NCBI RefSeq assembly: GCF_003605365.2
Contig: NZ_QYTU02000007.1
Location: forward strand, 1-64,000
DNA length: 64,000 bases
Source: Siminovitchia fortis
GTDB lineage: Bacteria > Bacillota > Bacilli > Bacillales > Bacillaceae_C
Direction of reading: 5' to 3'
Shown: piece by piece, positions 36,442-47,559 of the stretch
Numbering within the stretch: the stretch's first letter is position 1
How the letters are laid out: the number at the start of each line of letters is the position of its first letter
Program-made: the position numbers and the translations under genes
Notes under the pieces: generated by a model
The model's input: only the letters and a program-made list of their open reading frames with translations
Databases searched by the model: none
What the model was told of the DNA's origin: nothing

Positions 36442-37085
36442 AGACGGTGGGACGTGCTATTCCATGCTTTCGCAGTGGCACTGACTATATCTTGAACCTG
36501 CAGTCATTCAGGTCCTTCGGCGTATTATGCGAAAAATATATTTGCCTTCATAATGTGCAGGCAGTTTTCCGCATCCTAGTACTACCCCATTTTCGTGGCA
36601 GCCTATGAGTCGATACACGGCTGTTGGATTGCTCCTCATACCGCTCGGTATTGCCATATCGCTTTTGCGACTTAGGTTTCACCGATAAAGCCGAATTTTC
36701 ACTTGCATGTTACCATGCAAGGCGACTATGTTATTAATCGAACCCACGTCCAAGAATATCGGCACTCAAGCATCTACGAGTGTAGTCGATATATTGGCGT
36801 TTCGCGTCTTCTTCAGCCTATCGACGGGCTTCCGAAGCGCTAGCCTGATTGGTCTCTTCCATGGTCCCCAGGCGGAGGACGTCCGGCGTAGCCCACTGAA
36901 AGTGAGACCCTTACCCTACCACATGGGCGATGGAGGGAGGATCCGCATTAGGCCTTAATTAGGCAGCTAAAGCGAGGTTATCGTTAGATTTGCCAGTTAT
37001 TATTGGCTTTGACGTTTTTACGAGGACGATCCCCTCGACTCGCAACTTGAGCTCGACCTATCCCTGTCGAATCCAAAACGTCCCC
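36436..37085 (-). ncRNA. ssrA: tmRNA (ssrA) interrupted by a group I intron
   Basis: The 5' end GGGGACG pairs with the 3' CGTCTCC, followed by ACCA (3' end at 36436). The gene holds GGATTCGACAGGG, the resume region and a tag reading frame at 36959-36994 encoding GKSNDNLALAA then TAA TTAA, so the degradation tag would be (A)GKSNDNLALAA with the usual ALAA end. The T-arm GTGGG/CCCAC is split: exon 1 runs 37085-36737 and exon 2 36452-36436, about 366 nt after splicing, the normal Bacillus length. It rescues stalled ribosomes with SmpB, encoded just upstream. Confidence 0.92.
36453..36736 (-). mobile_element. Group I intron in the tmRNA T-loop (284 nt, no internal ORF)
   Basis: The intron follows a U (exon 1 ends GGGTTCGAT) and ends in G (ATAGCACG), as group I introns do; removing it restores a perfect 7-nt T-loop (TTCGATT) between GTGGG and CCCAC. 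Core elements seen: P1 with exon CGAU paired to GUCG, a P2 hairpin CTTGCATG-GTAA-CATGCAAG, the P4-P6 segment GGCAATACCGAGC and the P7/S segment TTCAAGATATAGTC. No ORF of its own is present. Confidence 0.88.
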
Positions 37086-37157
37086 ATGATAAGAGAAACA
37101 CCTTTTCTTTTTAAAAAGGTTCGTTTCGGGACACCCTTTCTATCGGGTACAGCTTAT

Positions 37158-37185
37158 ATTATAGCAGAAAACGATAAAATTTCAA
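37158..37185 (-). promoter_or_regulatory. ssrA promoter
   Basis: On the minus strand TTGAAA, 16 bp, TATAAT. The start site would be near 37150, giving a 5' leader of about 65 nt to be removed by RNase P. Confidence 0.75.
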
Positions 37186-37200
37186 GACGCGAAGCGGAAG

Positions 37201-37668
37201 TTACATTTTTTGGCGCTCGCGAAACGCTCTCTCGATGTCGCGTTTTGCTTCTTTTCTCTTAAGATCTTCACGCTTATCGTATTGCTTTTTACCTTTACCA
37301 AGACCGATCAGCATTTTTGCATATCCGTTTTTCAAATATAGCTTTAGCGGTACAAGCGTGTATCCCGCTTCTTTCGTCTCACCAATCAGCTTATTGATCT
37401 GCTTCCGGTGCAGCAGCAACTTCCTCGTCCGGATGGGATCATGATTATATCGGTTGCCGTGTTCATATGGGCTGATATGCATGTTATGAATAAAAACTTC
37501 CCCGTTTTGGATGCGGGCAAACGAATCCTTCAGGTTAACCCTTCCGGCTCGGATCGATTTGATTTCCGTTCCCTGCAAAACGATGCCGGCTTCATACGTT
37601 TCTTCAATAAAATAATCATGGTTCGCTTTTCTGTTTTGTGCAACCAGTTTCCCCTCTTGCTTCGCCAT
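37201..37668 (-). CDS. smpB: SsrA-binding protein SmpB
   Basis: A 155-residue protein with the SmpB beta-barrel ([27 protein letters not shown] is split here only for description: [18 protein letters not shown] and [19 protein letters not shown] are diagnostic) and a basic C-terminal tail ([14 protein letters not shown]) that reaches into the ribosome's mRNA channel. It binds the tRNA-like end of tmRNA and brings it to stalled ribosomes. It lies 115 bp upstream of ssrA, and ssrA has its own promoter. A terminator separates it from rnr. Confidence 0.95.
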   Translation of the reverse strand: MAKQEGKLVAQNRKANHDYFIEETYEAGIVLQGTEIKSIRAGRVNLKDSFARIQNGEVFIHNMHISPYEHGNRYNHDPIRTRKLLLHRKQINKLIGETKEAGYTLVPLKLYLKNGYAKMLIGLGKGKKQYDKREDLKRKEAKRDIERAFRERQKM

Positions 37669-37719
37669 TTGTTTCCCCCCTTGCCATCTTCATGATTTAT
37701 CATTATAACATGGGAAAGG

Positions 37720-37751
37720 AAAAAAGGTTAGAAGTGCCCTCTTCTAACCTT
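37720..37751 (-). terminator. Terminator of rnr
   Basis: On the minus strand AAGGTTAGAAG and CTTCTAACCTT form an 11-bp stem, followed by TTTTTTCC. It directly follows the rnr stop. Confidence 0.85.
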
Positions 37752-40086
37752 ATCGTCTTTTCCCGCGTTTTCCGTTTCTTACATTGGCAGGTTTATTATC
37801 ATAGGATTTTTTCTTATTTCTTCGCGGCTTTCTTGTCGTCCATTCTTCAACATCGCTGTTTCCCTGAGGTCCTTTGCTTTTTTTCCCGCCATCATCTTTC
37901 AATTTGACGATTTTCTTTGAATCATTTTCGGCACGCCTTTTTCCGCCTTTCATGCCGGCAATCTCAAAGTCGATGGAGTGCTCGTCTTTGTTGACATTGA
38001 TCACGCGGACTGTCACTTGATCACCGATCCGGTATACATTCCCGGTACGCTCACCGATCAGGGCAAACTGACGCTCATCGTAATGATAGTAATCATCCGT
38101 CATATAGCTGACATGGACGAGGCCTTCAATCGTATTCGGAAGCTCAACGAACAAGCCGAAGTTGGTCGCAGAGCTGATGATCCCATCGAACTCCTCGCCA
38201 ATCTTGTCTTCCATATACTCCGCCTTTTTCAGTTCATCCGTATCCCGTTCGGCATCGACAGCACGGCGTTCTCTCTGGGAAGTATGCTGGGCGATTTCAT
38301 CAAGCTGCGCATTCCACTTTTCACGGGTCGCCGAATCCACCTTCCCCTCAAACAGATACGTTCTGATCAATCTGTGGACGATCAAATCCGGGTAACGCCT
38401 GATCGGGGAAGTGAAATGAGTATAAAACTTTGTCGACAAACCGAAATGCCCAATGCTTTCCGGGTAATATTTAGCCTGCTGCATGGAACGGAGCATGACC
38501 GTGGAAACGACCATTTCTTCCGGCTTGCCATGAACGGCTTCCAATATTTCCTGAAGCGCCCGCGGGTGTACCGAGTTGGCCGTCCCTCTCACAATGAGAT
38601 TGAAGTTCGTGATGAATTCAAAGAACCGCTGTAATTTTTCTTCTTTCGGATCTTCGTGGATACGGTATAAAAACGGCACCTCCATCCAATGAAAATGTTC
38701 AGCAACGGTTTCATTCGCTGCAAGCATGAATTCCTCAATGATCCGCTCGCCAATCGATCGTTCTCTTATCACAACATCAGTCGGCTTGCCGTCTTCATCT
38801 ACAATCACTTTCGCTTCTTTGAAATCAAAATCGATGGCTCCGCGCTTCATCCGCTTATTTTGAAGAATTCCCTGCAGTTCTTTCATCAGCTCAAACATCG
38901 GGACGAGCGTCTCATATTTATTCCGTAAATCCGGATCTTTGTCGATCAGAATTTTATTAACATCGGAGTAAGTCATCCGCTCAGTCGTTTTGATGACGGA
39001 TGGAAAAATTTCGTGGCTGACAACCTCTCCCCGTGCGTTTATTTCCATTTCACACGATAATGTAAAGCGGTCCACCTTCGGATTAAGCGAGCAAATCCCG
39101 TTCGACAGCCTGTGTGGAATCATCGGAATGACACGATCCACCAAATAGACGCTCGTACCCCGCTCATACGCTTCGCGGTCAATCGGCGATCCTTCTTTTA
39201 CATAGTGGCTCACATCGGCGATATGAACACCAAGCTTGTAATTGCCATTGTCCAATTTCGTCACTGTCACTGCGTCATCGAGATCCTTCGCATCCGCGCC
39301 GTCGATCGTCACAATCGTCTCGCCGCGTAAATCCCGGCGGTTTCCAATATCATTTTCGTCAATTGTTTCCGGCACATTATTGGCCTGTTCCATGACTTCA
39401 TCCGGAAAAGCAAGCGGTAAACCATGTTTATGGATAACGGACAAAATATCTACACCCGGATCATTCTTATGCCCCAGAATTTGAATGATTTCACCCTCTG
39501 CATTTTTGCGGTTCTCCGGATACGTTGTGATGCGGACGATAACTTTATGTCCCTCGACCGCTCCCATGCTGGCATTTTTCGGGATAAAAATATCATCCGC
39601 AATCTTTTTATCATCCGGGATGACAAATCCGAAATATTTGCTTTCGCTGTATGTGCCGACGACCTGCAAGGTGCCGCGCTCCAAAATCCTTACAACCGCA
39701 CCCTCTCTCCTTGCTCCGCCTGTTGATGGAGAAACCCTTACGAGAACCTTATCCCCATTCATGGCTCCGTTGACTTCATGCGGCGGGATAAAAATATCAT
39801 CCATCCCCGGCTCATCCGGCATCAAGAAACCAAATCCTTTGGCATTCCCCGAAAAAGATCCCCGAACAAGGTTCATTTTTTCCGGAACACCATAGCGATT
39901 GCTTCTTGTCCGGACAATCAGCCCTTTTTCTTCCAAGGCCACAAGCGCTTTTACAAAATCCTTAAAGCTTTCCGACCCCTCAATCCGGAATTCTTCTTCC
40001 AGCTCTTTGACGGTCAGCGGCTTATACGCCTCATCTTTCATATAGGATAAAATTCGATCTGTATAATGCTGTTTGTTTTCTTCCAT
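37750..40086 (-). CDS. rnr: Ribonuclease R
   Basis: A 778-residue 3'-5' exoribonuclease. Order: N-terminal helix-turn-helix-like domain, two cold-shock domains (about 80-230), the RNB catalytic domain (about 250-590) with [15 protein letters not shown] supplying the metal-binding aspartates, an S1 domain (about 625-710) and a Lys/Arg-rich tail ending KRGKRR. It degrades structured RNA and helps tmRNA-linked decay, fitting its place before smpB-ssrA. I start at the ATG at 40086, preceded by GGAGGAG; the gene begins 17 nt after the est stop. Confidence 0.95.
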   Translation of the reverse strand: MEENKQHYTDRILSYMKDEAYKPLTVKELEEEFRIEGSESFKDFVKALVALEEKGLIVRTRSNRYGVPEKMNLVRGSFSGNAKGFGFLMPDEPGMDDIFIPPHEVNGAMNGDKVLVRVSPSTGGARREGAVVRILERGTLQVVGTYSESKYFGFVIPDDKKIADDIFIPKNASMGAVEGHKVIVRITTYPENRKNAEGEIIQILGHKNDPGVDILSVIHKHGLPLAFPDEVMEQANNVPETIDENDIGNRRDLRGETIVTIDGADAKDLDDAVTVTKLDNGNYKLGVHIADVSHYVKEGSPIDREAYERGTSVYLVDRVIPMIPHRLSNGICSLNPKVDRFTLSCEMEINARGEVVSHEIFPSVIKTTERMTYSDVNKILIDKDPDLRNKYETLVPMFELMKELQGILQNKRMKRGAIDFDFKEAKVIVDEDGKPTDVVIRERSIGERIIEEFMLAANETVAEHFHWMEVPFLYRIHEDPKEEKLQRFFEFITNFNLIVRGTANSVHPRALQEILEAVHGKPEEMVVSTVMLRSMQQAKYYPESIGHFGLSTKFYTHFTSPIRRYPDLIVHRLIRTYLFEGKVDSATREKWNAQLDEIAQHTSQRERRAVDAERDTDELKKAEYMEDKIGEEFDGIISSATNFGLFVELPNTIEGLVHVSYMTDDYYHYDERQFALIGERTGNVYRIGDQVTVRVINVNKDEHSIDFEIAGMKGGKRRAENDSKKIVKLKDDGGKKSKGPQGNSDVEEWTTRKPRRNKKKSYDNKPANVRNGKRGKRR

Positions 40087-40103
40087 TTTACTCCTCCTCT
40101 CGT

Positions 40104-40850
40104 CTATACTGTCCAATCAAGCCCTTCAAGAAAGTGCAGGATATCTTCATGAAGCTGTTCCTTTTCCTCTCCCAACGTGATGACATGGCCGGAACGCTCG
40201 TACCACTTCAGATCCTTTTCAATTGATTCGGCCTGTTCATATATAATGTTGGCACTATCCGGATTGATCATATCGTCATGCCTTGCCTGTACAACAAAAA
40301 GCGGTGCATAAATCATATCGACTTGATCTCGGACATCTGCTATCAGCTGCTGCAGTGACTTCAGCGTATTCATCGGCGTTTTTTCAAATTCTTGCATTTC
40401 CTTGTCTATTTGGTCTTTCGGCTTTCCTTCCAGCTGTTTATATTCCCTTGCATATTTAAGTACCCCCTCGTACATGACTTCTTCACTTTTTATGTACATC
40501 GGTGCGCACATCGGAACAATTCCTTTTACAGGAACAGTGTAGCCCAATTTAAGGGAAAATACACCGCCAAGGGACAATCCTGCAACCGCGATCTCCTCGT
40601 ATCCCCGAGTTTTCAAAAAGTCATATCCGTCCATGACATCTTTCCACCAGTCATCCGGCCCGGTATGGACAAGCTCCTCTGGAGGGACCCCGTGCCCTTT
40701 ATATTGTGGTGCATGGCATGTATATCCGTTTTTCTCGAGGAACCTTCCCAACATCCTGACATCAGCTGTGTTTCCTGTAAAACCGTGAAGCAAAAGCACG
40801 GCCCTTTTTCCTGATTCAAAAGTGAAAGGTTCCGGAGCCTTGATTCTCAT
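40104..40850 (-). CDS. est: Carboxylesterase (Est30-like)
   Basis: A 248-residue alpha/beta-hydrolase of the Est30 type. Catalytic triad: Ser in GLSLGG (about 94), Asp in ARHDDMI and His in SGHVITL; the oxyanion region is LLLHGFTGN. It hydrolyses short-chain esters. It holds the usual place between secG and rnr. I start at 40850, where MRIKAPEPF aligns with the known family N-terminus and AAAGGGG lies 9 nt upstream. Confidence 0.9.
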   Translation of the reverse strand: MRIKAPEPFTFESGKRAVLLLHGFTGNTADVRMLGRFLEKNGYTCHAPQYKGHGVPPEELVHTGPDDWWKDVMDGYDFLKTRGYEEIAVAGLSLGGVFSLKLGYTVPVKGIVPMCAPMYIKSEEVMYEGVLKYAREYKQLEGKPKDQIDKEMQEFEKTPMNTLKSLQQLIADVRDQVDMIYAPLFVVQARHDDMINPDSANIIYEQAESIEKDLKWYERSGHVITLGEEKEQLHEDILHFLEGLDWTV

Positions 40851-40970
40851 CTTATCGATCCCCTTTATGTCCATTTCTTCATGATCTGTTTACCCTATTT
40901 TAAGCAAACTATGGCGGGACAATCCAATGATAAACACACTTGATTCCTTTTTGTTTTATGGTAAAAAAAT

Positions 40971-41001
40971 AAAAAACCCGGCCCATCACGAACCAGGTTT
41001 A
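40971..41001 (-). terminator. Hairpin after secG
   Basis: On the minus strand AAACCTGG pairs with CCGGGTTT (one G-U), followed by TTTTATTTTT. It would end or attenuate transcription between secG and est. Confidence 0.75.
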
Positions 41002-41010
41002 CATTCCATA

Positions 41011-41244
41011 TTAAACTTCAAAAAAGGCAACGGCCATAGTCAAAACGAAAAACAACACAGATAAAACGATTGTGATCCGGTTCAGGACCAGATCCATTCC
41101 GCGGGCTTTCTGCTTTCCGAAAAGCTGCTCCGCCCCGCCGGAAATCGCTCCTGAAAGGCCGGCACTTTTACCGGATTGCAATAAAACGACAATAATTAAA
41201 GCGATTGAAACAATGATCAATAAAGTAATAGCGATCGCATGCAA
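41011..41244 (-). CDS. secG: Preprotein translocase subunit SecG
   Basis: A 77-residue membrane protein with two transmembrane helices and the conserved link [18 protein letters not shown]-like segment (here [19 protein letters not shown]). It assists SecYE in protein export. The start is TTG at 41244 (MHAIAITLL), nine nt after GGAGGTG; an upstream ATG would add four non-family residues. Confidence 0.95.
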   Translation of the reverse strand: MHAIAITLLIIVSIALIIVVLLQSGKSAGLSGAISGGAEQLFGKQKARGMDLVLNRITIVLSVLFFVLTMAVAFFEV

Positions 41245-41386
41245 TGAAAAACACACCTCCGTGCCCTTAACAATAATTTAAATGTAGCATAATCAGCCCA
41301 TTAAAGGCAAGAGGGGCCGTAAAAATTTGTCCTCGGGAATCTTGTTGCCCGTGCTGACCAAAACAGGCGCTTGCGCCTTTGTTCTT

Positions 41387-41509
41387 GTCCAGCTCCAGCA
41401 CCTAGCCCCTCGAGGTCACAAGCCGATTCCCTGTGGTGGCTGAAGAACTGCCTCCTCGGGAATCGTCTTGTGCTTGTCGGGGCTAACCAAGGCGCTTCCG
41501 CTTTTCTTA
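41387..41509 (-). repeat. Class II intergenic repeat downstream of eno
   Basis: Minus-strand start TAAGAAAAGCGG and end GGAGCTGGAC. It contains GCCCCGACAAGCACAAGACG and GACCTCGAGGGGCTAGG as in the copy at 4653-4777. It is joined head to tail with the class I copy at 41512-41660. A further fragment (GGCGCTTGCGCC) lies at about 41360-41386. Confidence 0.8.
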
Positions 41510-41511
41510 TT

Positions 41512-41660
41512 GTCCAGCTTCAGCGCCTATCGACTAGCAGACTTCACGCTTCTTCCTACGATAAGTCAACATCGCTCCGCTCCGCTGCGCGTGTTTCCTT
41601 TATCTCGTCAGAAGCGCTCCAGTCTGTACGTCGATAAACAGGCGCCTTGCGCTTTTCTTA
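41512..41660 (-). repeat. Class I intergenic repeat directly after eno
   Basis: On the minus strand it starts TAAGAAAAGCGC immediately after the eno stop (a tandem TAA) and ends GAAGCTGGACA. The core blocks match the other class I copies. Confidence 0.85.
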
Positions 41661-42968
<1,308 letters not shown>

Positions 42969-42989
42969 TTAAGATAATAATTTTGCTAT

Positions 42990-43090
42990 GTCTGGCTCCA
43001 GCGCCCAGCGACTAGCAAACTTCGCCCTCCTACACTTCGATAAGTCAACATCGGTTTGTACGTCGCTAAACGGGCGCTTTCGATTTTCTA
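42990..43090 (-). repeat. Class I repeat with internal deletion, between gpmI and eno
   Basis: Minus-strand start TAGAAAATCGAAAGCGCCC supplies the gpmI stop codon; the end is GGAGCCAGAC. The middle (GAGATAAAGGAAACACG block) is missing compared with full copies. Confidence 0.78.
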
Positions 43091-44620
43091 ATTAATCAAG
43101 CTGCTGCCTGTCATTTCATCCGGCTTTTCTATATTAAGCAGATCAAGCATCGTCGGTGCAAGATCAGCGAGGATGCCCCCGTCACGAAGACGAATCCCTT
43201 GCTTTGTGACGATTACCGGTACAGGGTTCGTTGTATGGGCAGTCATCGGCGCACCTTCTGGCGTCACCACTTCATCCGAATTTCCGTGGTCCGCCGTAAT
43301 GATGGCTGTACCGCCTTTTTCCAAAATGAGATCTACTACCCGTCCAAGGCACTCATCCACTGCTTCAATGGCGTCAATGGTCGGCTGAAGCATACCTGAA
43401 TGACCAACCATGTCGGGATTGGCGAAATTCAATATGATGGCATCGAAGCGGTCACCCTCTATTTCGGCACATAGAGCGTCCGTTACTTCATAGGCGCTCA
43501 TTTCAGGCTTCAAATCGTACGTCGCCACTTTCGGCGAGCCGATCAGGATCCGTTTTTCCCCCGGAAATTCATCTTCTTTTCCACCGCTCATGAAAAAAGT
43601 AACGTGAGGATATTTCTCCGTTTCCGCAATCCGCAGTTGGCTCAGTCCAGCCCTTGAAATCACTTCACCAACCGTTTGATCAAGGTTGACGGTTTTAAAA
43701 GCAACATATCCGTTCACTGTTTCGGAAAAATGGGTCATACAAACAAAGTGCAAGTCCTTTGGCCTGTTTTCCCCGCGGTCGAACCCGTGAAATTCTTCAT
43801 TTGTAAAAACGTTGGAAATCTGAATGGCACGGTCCGGACGGAAGTTGAAAAAGATCACGGAGTCCCCGCTTTCGATTGTTGCGTTCGGTTTTCCCTTTTC
43901 ATCCGTGATGATCGAAGGGAGCATGAATTCGTCAAAAATACCATGGGTATACGAGTCTTCGATCATTTTCAACGGATCGGAATAGAGCGGCCCTTCTCCG
44001 AATGCCATCGCCCGGTAGGCTTTTTCCACTCGATCCCAGCGTTTGTCGCGGTCCATGGAATAGAACCTTCCGGATACCGTGGCAAATTTTCCGACTCCGA
44101 ATTCATCCATTTTTTCCTGGGCTGCTTTAACATATTTTTCAGCTGTTTTCGGACCGACATCCCTTCCGTCCAAAATGGCATGAACATACACTTCCTTCAC
44201 GCCCTGATCGGCAGCAAGTTTCAAAAGGGCATACATATGGTCGATATGGCTGTGCACCCCGCCGTCCGAAAGCAGGCCCATCAAATGAAGCTTTTTCCCG
44301 TTCTCTTTTGCATTTTTCACAGCAGCCAAAAACGTTTCGTTCTTTTCAAACTCACCATTTCGGATCGCTATATTCACCCTTGTCAGGCTTTGGTAAACAA
44401 TCCTTCCGGCACCGATGTTCAAATGTCCGACTTCCGAGTTCCCCATCTGGCCTTCCGGAAGACCAACCGCTTCTCCGCATGCCGTTAGCTGTGTATGCGG
44501 GTATGCATTCCAATAGCGGTCAAAGTTCGGTTTGTTTGCCTGAGCCACGGCATTTCCTATTGTTTCTTTTCGCAGGCCGAAACCATCCAGGATGATCAAA
44601 GCAGTTGGTGATTTACTCAT
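43088..44620 (-). CDS. gpmI: 2,3-bisphosphoglycerate-independent phosphoglycerate mutase
   Basis: A 510-residue manganese-dependent mutase of the alkaline phosphatase superfamily (3- to 2-phosphoglycerate). Marks: [11 protein letters not shown] at the start, the catalytic Ser in [17 protein letters not shown] (about 62), GRDVGPKT and TADHGNSDE near the end. It overlaps tpiA by 8 nt. I start at 44620 because GGAGG lies 9 nt upstream; the longer frame runs back inside tpiA. The TAG stop is part of the adjoining repeat. Confidence 0.96.
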   Translation of the reverse strand: MSKSPTALIILDGFGLRKETIGNAVAQANKPNFDRYWNAYPHTQLTACGEAVGLPEGQMGNSEVGHLNIGAGRIVYQSLTRVNIAIRNGEFEKNETFLAAVKNAKENGKKLHLMGLLSDGGVHSHIDHMYALLKLAADQGVKEVYVHAILDGRDVGPKTAEKYVKAAQEKMDEFGVGKFATVSGRFYSMDRDKRWDRVEKAYRAMAFGEGPLYSDPLKMIEDSYTHGIFDEFMLPSIITDEKGKPNATIESGDSVIFFNFRPDRAIQISNVFTNEEFHGFDRGENRPKDLHFVCMTHFSETVNGYVAFKTVNLDQTVGEVISRAGLSQLRIAETEKYPHVTFFMSGGKEDEFPGEKRILIGSPKVATYDLKPEMSAYEVTDALCAEIEGDRFDAIILNFANPDMVGHSGMLQPTIDAIEAVDECLGRVVDLILEKGGTAIITADHGNSDEVVTPEGAPMTAHTTNPVPVIVTKQGIRLRDGGILADLAPTMLDLLNIEKPDEMTGSSLIN

Positions 44621-45374
44621 TGATGGACGCCTCCAGTAATGCCAGGAAGGAATCCGGATCAAGGCTTGCCCCTCCGACAAGCGCACCGTCAATATTTGGA
44701 CAGCTTATAAAATCACGAATATTTTCCGGTTTCACACTGCCGCCATATTGAATGCGAACGGCATCAGCAGCCTCTTTTGAAAAGTTGTTCTCTATCACTT
44801 GACGGATATGACCGCATACTTCGTCTGCTCCTTCAGCCGTCGATGATTTGCCTGTTCCGATTGCCCAAATAGGTTCATAGGCAATGACAAGACACTTCAC
44901 CTGCTCCTCTGTAAGCCCTTGAAGCGCTCTTTTCACCTGGTTTCCGACGTGCTCATTCGTTTCACCGTTTTCCCATTGTTCAAGTGATTCCCCCACGCAG
45001 ACAATTGGAATCATGCCGTATCGGAAAGCAGAAAGCACTTTTTTATTCACGGAATCGTCCGTCTCGTTATATAATTCGCGCCGCTCGGAATGGCCCAGAA
45101 TCACGTGGGAAACGCCGATCCCTTTTAACGCGGCCGGACTGACTTCACCGGTAAAGGCGCCTTTTTCTTCATAATGCATGGTTTGCGCGCCGATTTTTAC
45201 ATTATAGCCGTTAACTTCCTTCACTAGACGGTCAAGAAACAGGAAAGGGGCGCAAATGACCGTATCAACCTGGGCATTCGATGGCACAAGCCCTTTTACC
45301 TTCTCGGTAAAATCCACCGCCTCTTCCATTGTTTTGTGCATTTTCCAATTACCTGCAATGATCGGTTTTCGCAT
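44613..45374 (-). CDS. tpiA: Triosephosphate isomerase
   Basis: A 253-residue TIM barrel. Catalytic Lys in GNWKMHKT (about 12), His in GHSERRE and Glu in [13 protein letters not shown]; the phosphate-binding loop is GGSVKPEN. It interconverts dihydroxyacetone phosphate and glyceraldehyde-3-phosphate. AAAGGATG precedes the ATG by 8 nt. It normally follows pgk directly; here about 2.2 kb with two repeats and an insertion sequence separate them. Confidence 0.97.
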   Translation of the reverse strand: MRKPIIAGNWKMHKTMEEAVDFTEKVKGLVPSNAQVDTVICAPFLFLDRLVKEVNGYNVKIGAQTMHYEEKGAFTGEVSPAALKGIGVSHVILGHSERRELYNETDDSVNKKVLSAFRYGMIPIVCVGESLEQWENGETNEHVGNQVKRALQGLTEEQVKCLVIAYEPIWAIGTGKSSTAEGADEVCGHIRQVIENNFSKEAADAVRIQYGGSVKPENIRDFISCPNIDGALVGGASLDPDSFLALLEASINE

Positions 45375-45443
45375 GCAGTTTCATCCTTTCAATCTGTACG
45401 GGTGATGAGATAGCAGAAAATATTACATCGATTCTGTTTGATA

Positions 45444-45565
45444 TCCAGCTCCGACGGACAGGAAGTCCTAGTGCCGACGGCGCCACAGGACGTGGCGCTT
45501 TAAGTCGGCCAGCGCCTAGCCCCGCAAGGATCGAGCCTAAGGCTGCGCGCATTGCGCTTTTCTTA
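45444..45565 (-). repeat. Intergenic repeat between tpiA and the insertion sequence
   Basis: Minus-strand start TAAGAAAAGCGC; the other end has TCGGAGCTGGA. It carries the module GACGGACAGGAAGTCCTAGTGCC and GGCGCTTTAAGTCGGCC, nearly identical to the first inserted block in the mosaic at 2891-3357. Confidence 0.78.
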
Positions 45566-45669
45566 CTGTTTAAGCGTACAATGTCAAATACTTTTTTCAA
45601 GTTTTAGAGTAACTCAAAGACACCTACCGTAATTTCCTTATTTTTACAGGTAGCAATTAACCAAGTTTA

Positions 45670-45893
45670 TTATGAAGCAGGCACCCTTTTCTTGATTCAG
45701 AAATGGGCAACACTCGTTTTCTTACTCTGCATGGATGCATTCTGGCATAGAGTACAAATTGTAATTAACGTACTGATTCGCATTTACAGAACGAGTGGGA
45801 TATGGCTTTAACTCGAGGTCTGAGCCTCATGAAAGTGTGATACGATCTCCACTCGAACCAAAAGAAGAGTGCCTACTATATTTATACTGTGTT
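45670..45893 (-). ncRNA. Candidate bridge/seeker RNA region of the IS110-type element
   Basis: A noncoding stretch between the transposase stop and the inverted repeat. Hairpins visible on the minus strand: TACTC...GAGTA with inner ATGC/GCAT repeats, and GAGGCTCAGACCTC. In IS110/IS1111 elements the noncoding end encodes a structured RNA that guides recombination, so this is the place to expect it. The exact RNA limits are not determined. Confidence 0.45.
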
Positions 45894-47252
45894 TTATGCT
45901 GCTAAAGGTTGTGATAATTTTTTCATGATTTCCTTTTCATAATTGAAATCGGAGTGATTCCATTCAAATGGTTGCTGATTTTTTAACATTGCAAACGCAA
46001 TTTTTATAAACTTATTCCCCATGGCAATATAGATTTTACGAGCTTTTTTACCTTTCTCCTTTAATCTGTTATAAAAGGGCTTTAAAGCTTCATTATGTGC
46101 GGATAGGCAACGTCCAGCGGTATAGACGGCTCTTCTTAAATTGGAATTGCCTTGTTTGGATATACATCCATAGTAACCGCCATCTGCCCCTGATTGTTTG
46201 ATGACAGGGTTAGTGCCTGCCTTTTTAATGAGCTGGCTAGCATTGTTATAAAGGGAGATATCACCCATTTCACAGTAAATTTCAGTAGCTGTAATAAGAC
46301 CAATTCCTGGAACTGTGAGTAGAAACAGTCCATCGGTCTGAACGAAGGTTCGCTCAATTTCCTTGTCATATAATTCAATGTTTGTTGTATGCCACTCATA
46401 TGCCTTAATCTTTTGCTTTAAAAGAAAGAGTTCACTAGAAAGTTGTTCTATTGGCTTTGAAACACTTTCTTTAGCTGCAAACAGTAGTTTATCAATGGTT
46501 TTCTTCCTTATTTTCAGGTTATGTTGCTTGGATAACGCCCTTAATCCATCCTCCCCTAACTCAAGAACTTGGGATGCGTGGGGGTAGTTTTTTAAGAGGT
46601 GAAGGCTTGCCTTCCCCCAAAAATCACTAAAGATCTTGGTTGTTTTAACTTTGTGATCCACAAGGACACTGACACCCTGGTACTCACGCCAAATTTGGTC
46701 ATGAATACCACGAAGTTCCATCTTGATGCGTGAGCGCTTATTGATTTCACTTCGTCTGGCTCTAGTTAGGTTTTGGAGTTGTTTATACACACCAGAAGCA
46801 AGTTTGGAATTGGTAGCTTTGTTTCCCACCAATGCTTCCGCAATAAGGTAAAGGTCAATGTCATCCGTTTTTGTATAAGTCAGATGTTGCTTGCGTTCTT
46901 CATGAGTAGTGGCTGGATTAACAATGTGAACAGAGTAGCCTTCCTCTGTTAAGATGCGAACGATGTCCTCGTAGTAATGGCCAGTAGCTTCTATACCAAC
47001 AAAGACTTTCTCGGCGTGGCAGGACTGTCTGGCTTCTTCAATCTTTTGAATAAGAAGGCTCATTCCGGTCTGGCTAACCATGAAGGGAAAGGGCGTTTCG
47101 ATCACATCGCCAAAATAATTTAAAATCATGGATTTCTGTAAAACCTTTGATACATCAATGGGAACTAGTAATACCTTTTCTAAATCAGCACCTTTAAGTT
47201 CTTTTGCGAATTGACTTCTTCTTAAACCTTGTTTACCATTAAGTCGTCTCAT
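45894..47252 (-). CDS. IS110-family DEDD transposase
   Basis: A 452-residue recombinase with an N-terminal RuvC-like domain (acidic residues in VPIDVSK, GIEATGHYYE and KTDDIDLYLIAEAL) and the C-terminal Transposase_20 domain (LTVPGIGLITATEIYCEMGD; then SKQGNSNLRRAVY with the conserved Ser). The ORF is intact, so the element may be active. It is transcribed in the same direction as the glycolytic genes. Confidence 0.9.
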   Translation of the reverse strand: MRRLNGKQGLRRSQFAKELKGADLEKVLLVPIDVSKVLQKSMILNYFGDVIETPFPFMVSQTGMSLLIQKIEEARQSCHAEKVFVGIEATGHYYEDIVRILTEEGYSVHIVNPATTHEERKQHLTYTKTDDIDLYLIAEALVGNKATNSKLASGVYKQLQNLTRARRSEINKRSRIKMELRGIHDQIWREYQGVSVLVDHKVKTTKIFSDFWGKASLHLLKNYPHASQVLELGEDGLRALSKQHNLKIRKKTIDKLLFAAKESVSKPIEQLSSELFLLKQKIKAYEWHTTNIELYDKEIERTFVQTDGLFLLTVPGIGLITATEIYCEMGDISLYNNASQLIKKAGTNPVIKQSGADGGYYGCISKQGNSNLRRAVYTAGRCLSAHNEALKPFYNRLKEKGKKARKIYIAMGNKFIKIAFAMLKNQQPFEWNHSDFNYEKEIMKKLSQPLAA

Positions 47253-47412
47253 TAACTATGACCTCCTTTGGGTAGGGGTGATTGAGTAAACTTGGTTAAG
47301 TATTTCAATCGTAGCATAGTTAATGGGACATTTTTGTGTCCTAATACATTATTTCATACACCAGAAAGTATAAGGTATTTTAGCTTTAAAATTTTGAACA
47401 AAGCCATTTGTT

Positions 47413-47559
47413 GTCTAGCTCCAGCGCCTATCGACTAGCAGACTTCGCACCTCCTCCTACGATAAGTCAACATCGGCTCGTTCCTCGCCGTGTTTCCTTT
47501 ATCTCGTCGGAGGCACTCCAGTCTGTACGTCGATGGGCAAGGCGCTTCCGCTTTTCTTA
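47413..47559 (-). repeat. Class I intergenic repeat directly after pgk
   Basis: Minus-strand start TAAGAAAAGCGGAAGCGCC: its TAA is the pgk stop codon. It ends GGAGCTAGAC, and the match to the copy at 2891 continues into the A+T-rich arm 47366-47412 (TTTAAAATTTTGAACAAAGCC). This is a good reference copy for the class. Confidence 0.85.

Larger units (their letters stand above)
45650..47305 (-). mobile_element. IS110-family (IS1111-like) insertion sequence
   Basis: A single DEDD transposase gene lies between 13-bp inverted repeats TTAACCAAGTTTA (45657-45669) and TAAACTTGGTTAA (47287-47299). Subterminal inverted repeats plus a long noncoding stretch (about 220 bp) on the 3' side of the gene fit the IS1111 group. 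Exact ends cannot be fixed without an empty site. It splits the glycolytic gene cluster between pgk and tpiA. Confidence 0.8.

Noticed and set aside
38162-38634. Long plus-strand ORFs antisense to rnr
   Set aside because: Shadows of rnr codon usage with no SD and no family resemblance.
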